From an uncultured Pseudomonadota bacterium (GTDB lineage Bacteria > Pseudomonadota > Gammaproteobacteria > Burkholderiales > Usitatibacteraceae): a stretch of 23,751 nt of DNA. The stretch lies in NCBI GenBank assembly GCA_937898635.1, contig CALEJW010000267.1:1-23751 (forward strand), written 5' to 3'. A program made the position numbers and the translations under genes. The number at the start of each line of letters is the position of its first letter. Position 1 is the first letter of the stretch. The notes beneath the pieces are model-generated. The model did not search any database and was not told the DNA's origin. It saw only the letters and a list, made by a program, of their open reading frames with translations. Of the stretch, positions 22,468 through 23,751 are shown piece after piece.

Positions 22468-22764
22468 GGGGGGGTCGGGCGGGCGCGCCGGGGGGGATTC
22501 GGGACGGCTGGCATCGGGGATCCTCGGTCGGGCGTCCACGGTATCACGGCGGCGCCATGCCCGCCGGGCGGGCCCGTCCCCTCCCCCGCGAGATCCGGGG
22601 AAACGTGGTTACAATGCCCCACCGCCGGGACAAGGCGGGCAGGCGTGGCGGCGTTGCGGGTTTCCACAATTCCGGGGCCGGGACCCTTGGGCGAGAATTC
22701 CCGGGTTCGACCGGAAAATCCGTTCCGCGGACTCATCGACGATCCGTACCCTAGGAGGACGAAA
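22468..22764. other. Intergenic region upstream of the TRAP receptor
   Basis: This divergent 297-base region contains no convincing gene. A TACAAT hexamer at 22610-22615 could be the -10 of the dctP promoter with a 150-base leader, but it lacks a good -35. A short stem (ccggga 22678-22683 with tcccgg 22699-22704) lies in that leader. A strong Shine-Dalgarno aggagg is at 22753-22758. No sigma54 site with correct spacing was found. Confidence 0.5.
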
Positions 22765-23751
22765 ATGAAACTCACCCACCTGCTGGCCGGCCTCGTGGCC
22801 GCCGGCTTCTCGATGGTTGCCGTCGCCCAGCAACCCATGATCATCAAGTTCGCCCACGTCGTGGCGGAGAACACGCCCAAGGGCCAGGGCGCCCTCAAGT
22901 TCAAGGAGCTCGCCGAGAAGAACCTCCCGGGCAAGGTCACCGTCCAGGTGTTCCCCAGCTCGCAGCTCTTCGGCGACGCGAAGGAGATGGAGGCGCTCCT
23001 GCTCGGCGACGTGCAGTTCATCGCGCCCTCGCTCTCCAAGTTCGACCGCTACACGAAGAAGATCCAGATCTTCGACCTGCCCTTCCTCTTCTCGAACCCC
23101 GAGGCGGTCGACCGCTTCCAGGACAGCAAGGAAGGACTCGCGCTCCTCGACACGATGACCCGGCAGGGCATCAAGGGCCTGGGCTACTGGCACAACGGCA
23201 TGAAGCAGATGTCCACCAACAGGGACGTCCTCAAGCGGCCGGACGACGTGAAGGGGCTCAAGTTCCGCATCCAGGCCTCCGACGTGCTCGAGGCGCAGTT
23301 CCGGGCCGTGGGCGCCAACCCGCAGAAGATGGCCTTCAGCGAGGTCTACCAGGCGCTGCAGACGGGCGTGGTGGACGGGCAGGAGAACACCTGGTCCAAC
23401 ATCTACTCGCAGAAGTTCTTCGAGGTCCAGAAGACCATCGCCGAGACCAACCACGGCGTGCTCGACTACATGGTGATCACCAACGCCAAGTGGTGGGACG
23501 GGCTCCCGGCGGACGTCCGCGCGGGGCTCGCGTCGGCCATGAAGGAGGCGACGAAGTACTCGAACAACCTCGCGAGCGAGTTCAGCAAGCGCGACCGGCA
23601 GAAGATCCAGGAGGCCGGCAAGGCGAAGATCCAGACCCTCTCCAAGGAAGACCTGGCCGCCTGGCAGAAGGCGATGGCGCCGGTCTGGAAGAAGTTCGAG
23701 GATGGCATCGGCGCCGACCTGATCCAGGCGGCGGTGAAGTCCAACAAGTAG
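22765..23751 (+). CDS. dctP: TRAP transporter solute receptor, DctP family
   Basis: A 328-residue periplasmic solute-binding protein. The signal peptide is clear (hydrophobic core 5-20, cleavage after AVA at about 21). Family landmarks are IIKFAHVVAENTPKGQGA at the start of the mature chain, the KFRIQ motif carrying the carboxylate-binding arginine (R168), and GVVDGQENTW (201-210). R168 normally forms the salt bridge to a substrate carboxylate, so an organic acid is the likely ligand. Length fits the family. The ATG at 22765 has a near-perfect aggagg six bases upstream. The stop codon is the last base of the window, so the dctQ and dctM membrane genes expected downstream cannot be seen. A C4-dicarboxylate is likely but not certain. 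Confidence 0.93.
   Translation: MKLTHLLAGLVAAGFSMVAVAQQPMIIKFAHVVAENTPKGQGALKFKELAEKNLPGKVTVQVFPSSQLFGDAKEMEALLLGDVQFIAPSLSKFDRYTKKIQIFDLPFLFSNPEAVDRFQDSKEGLALLDTMTRQGIKGLGYWHNGMKQMSTNRDVLKRPDDVKGLKFRIQASDVLEAQFRAVGANPQKMAFSEVYQALQTGVVDGQENTWSNIYSQKFFEVQKTIAETNHGVLDYMVITNAKWWDGLPADVRAGLASAMKEATKYSNNLASEFSKRDRQKIQEAGKAKIQTLSKEDLAAWQKAMAPVWKKFEDGIGADLIQAAVKSNK

Noticed and set aside
22644..22660. tggcggcgttgc as a possible sigma54 -24/-12 site before dctP
   Set aside because: The GG and GC doublets are only seven bases apart rather than ten, so the spacing rules it out.
22700..22730. A gggttcgacc motif resembling a tRNA T-loop
   Set aside because: The flanking bases do not form the T-stem, and no acceptor, D or anticodon arm is present upstream.

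Overview
The window is a compact, strongly GC-rich bacterial chromosome segment with G/C dominating third codon positions. It is most likely from a betaproteobacterium. Supporting signs are the end of a Complex I operon followed by a NUDIX hydrolase, a DUF4743-type NUDIX protein, a TRAP solute receptor and the general protein style. This is an inference from family resemblance, not a database result. I see no tRNA, rRNA, CRISPR, prophage or transposase gene. Layout, left to right: (1) 1-4053, plus strand: 3' end of nuoL, complete nuoM and nuoN (respiratory Complex I membrane arm) and an ADP-ribose-pyrophosphatase-like NUDIX gene. (2) 4094-6730, plus strand: glpD (aerobic glycerol-3-phosphate dehydrogenase), then a 312-nt gap holding a 158-bp near-perfect inverted repeat that looks like a non-autonomous mobile or REPIN/MITE-type element, then a HAD-IIB phosphatase. 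(3) 6736-16357, an unbroken run of minus-strand genes. In transcription order these are a DUF4743 NUDIX hydrolase; an overlapping four-gene unit of acyl-CoA dehydrogenase, GntR/HutC regulator, MFS transporter and SAM methyltransferase; an EamA permease; pgi; and a degenerate PAS/histidine-kinase-like/double-receiver protein. (4) 16488-20359, plus strand: dadA-like D-amino-acid dehydrogenase, a small exported protein, a RidA-family deaminase, a membrane diguanylate cyclase and another small exported protein. (5) 20373-22467, minus strand: a zinc-ribbon/coiled-coil membrane protein and an aldo/keto reductase. (6) 22765-23751, plus strand: a DctP-type TRAP receptor whose stop codon is the last base of the window. 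How the genes may work together: the acyl-CoA dehydrogenase unit looks like a self-regulated uptake and oxidation module. A sigma70-like promoter (TTGACG-N18-CATAAT) is overlapped by a perfect 14-bp palindrome just upstream of the first gene, which fits autorepression by the encoded GntR protein. The dadA group fits D-amino-acid oxidation with RidA removing the reactive imine product, and a c-di-GMP synthase is encoded in the same run. dadA has a TTGACA-N17-CAGAAT promoter and an 18-bp hairpin in its inferred leader. The most unusual protein is the minus-strand PAS sensor (6736-8991), in which the histidine-kinase phosphoacceptor and the first receiver's phosphorylation residues are missing while the second receiver keeps them.
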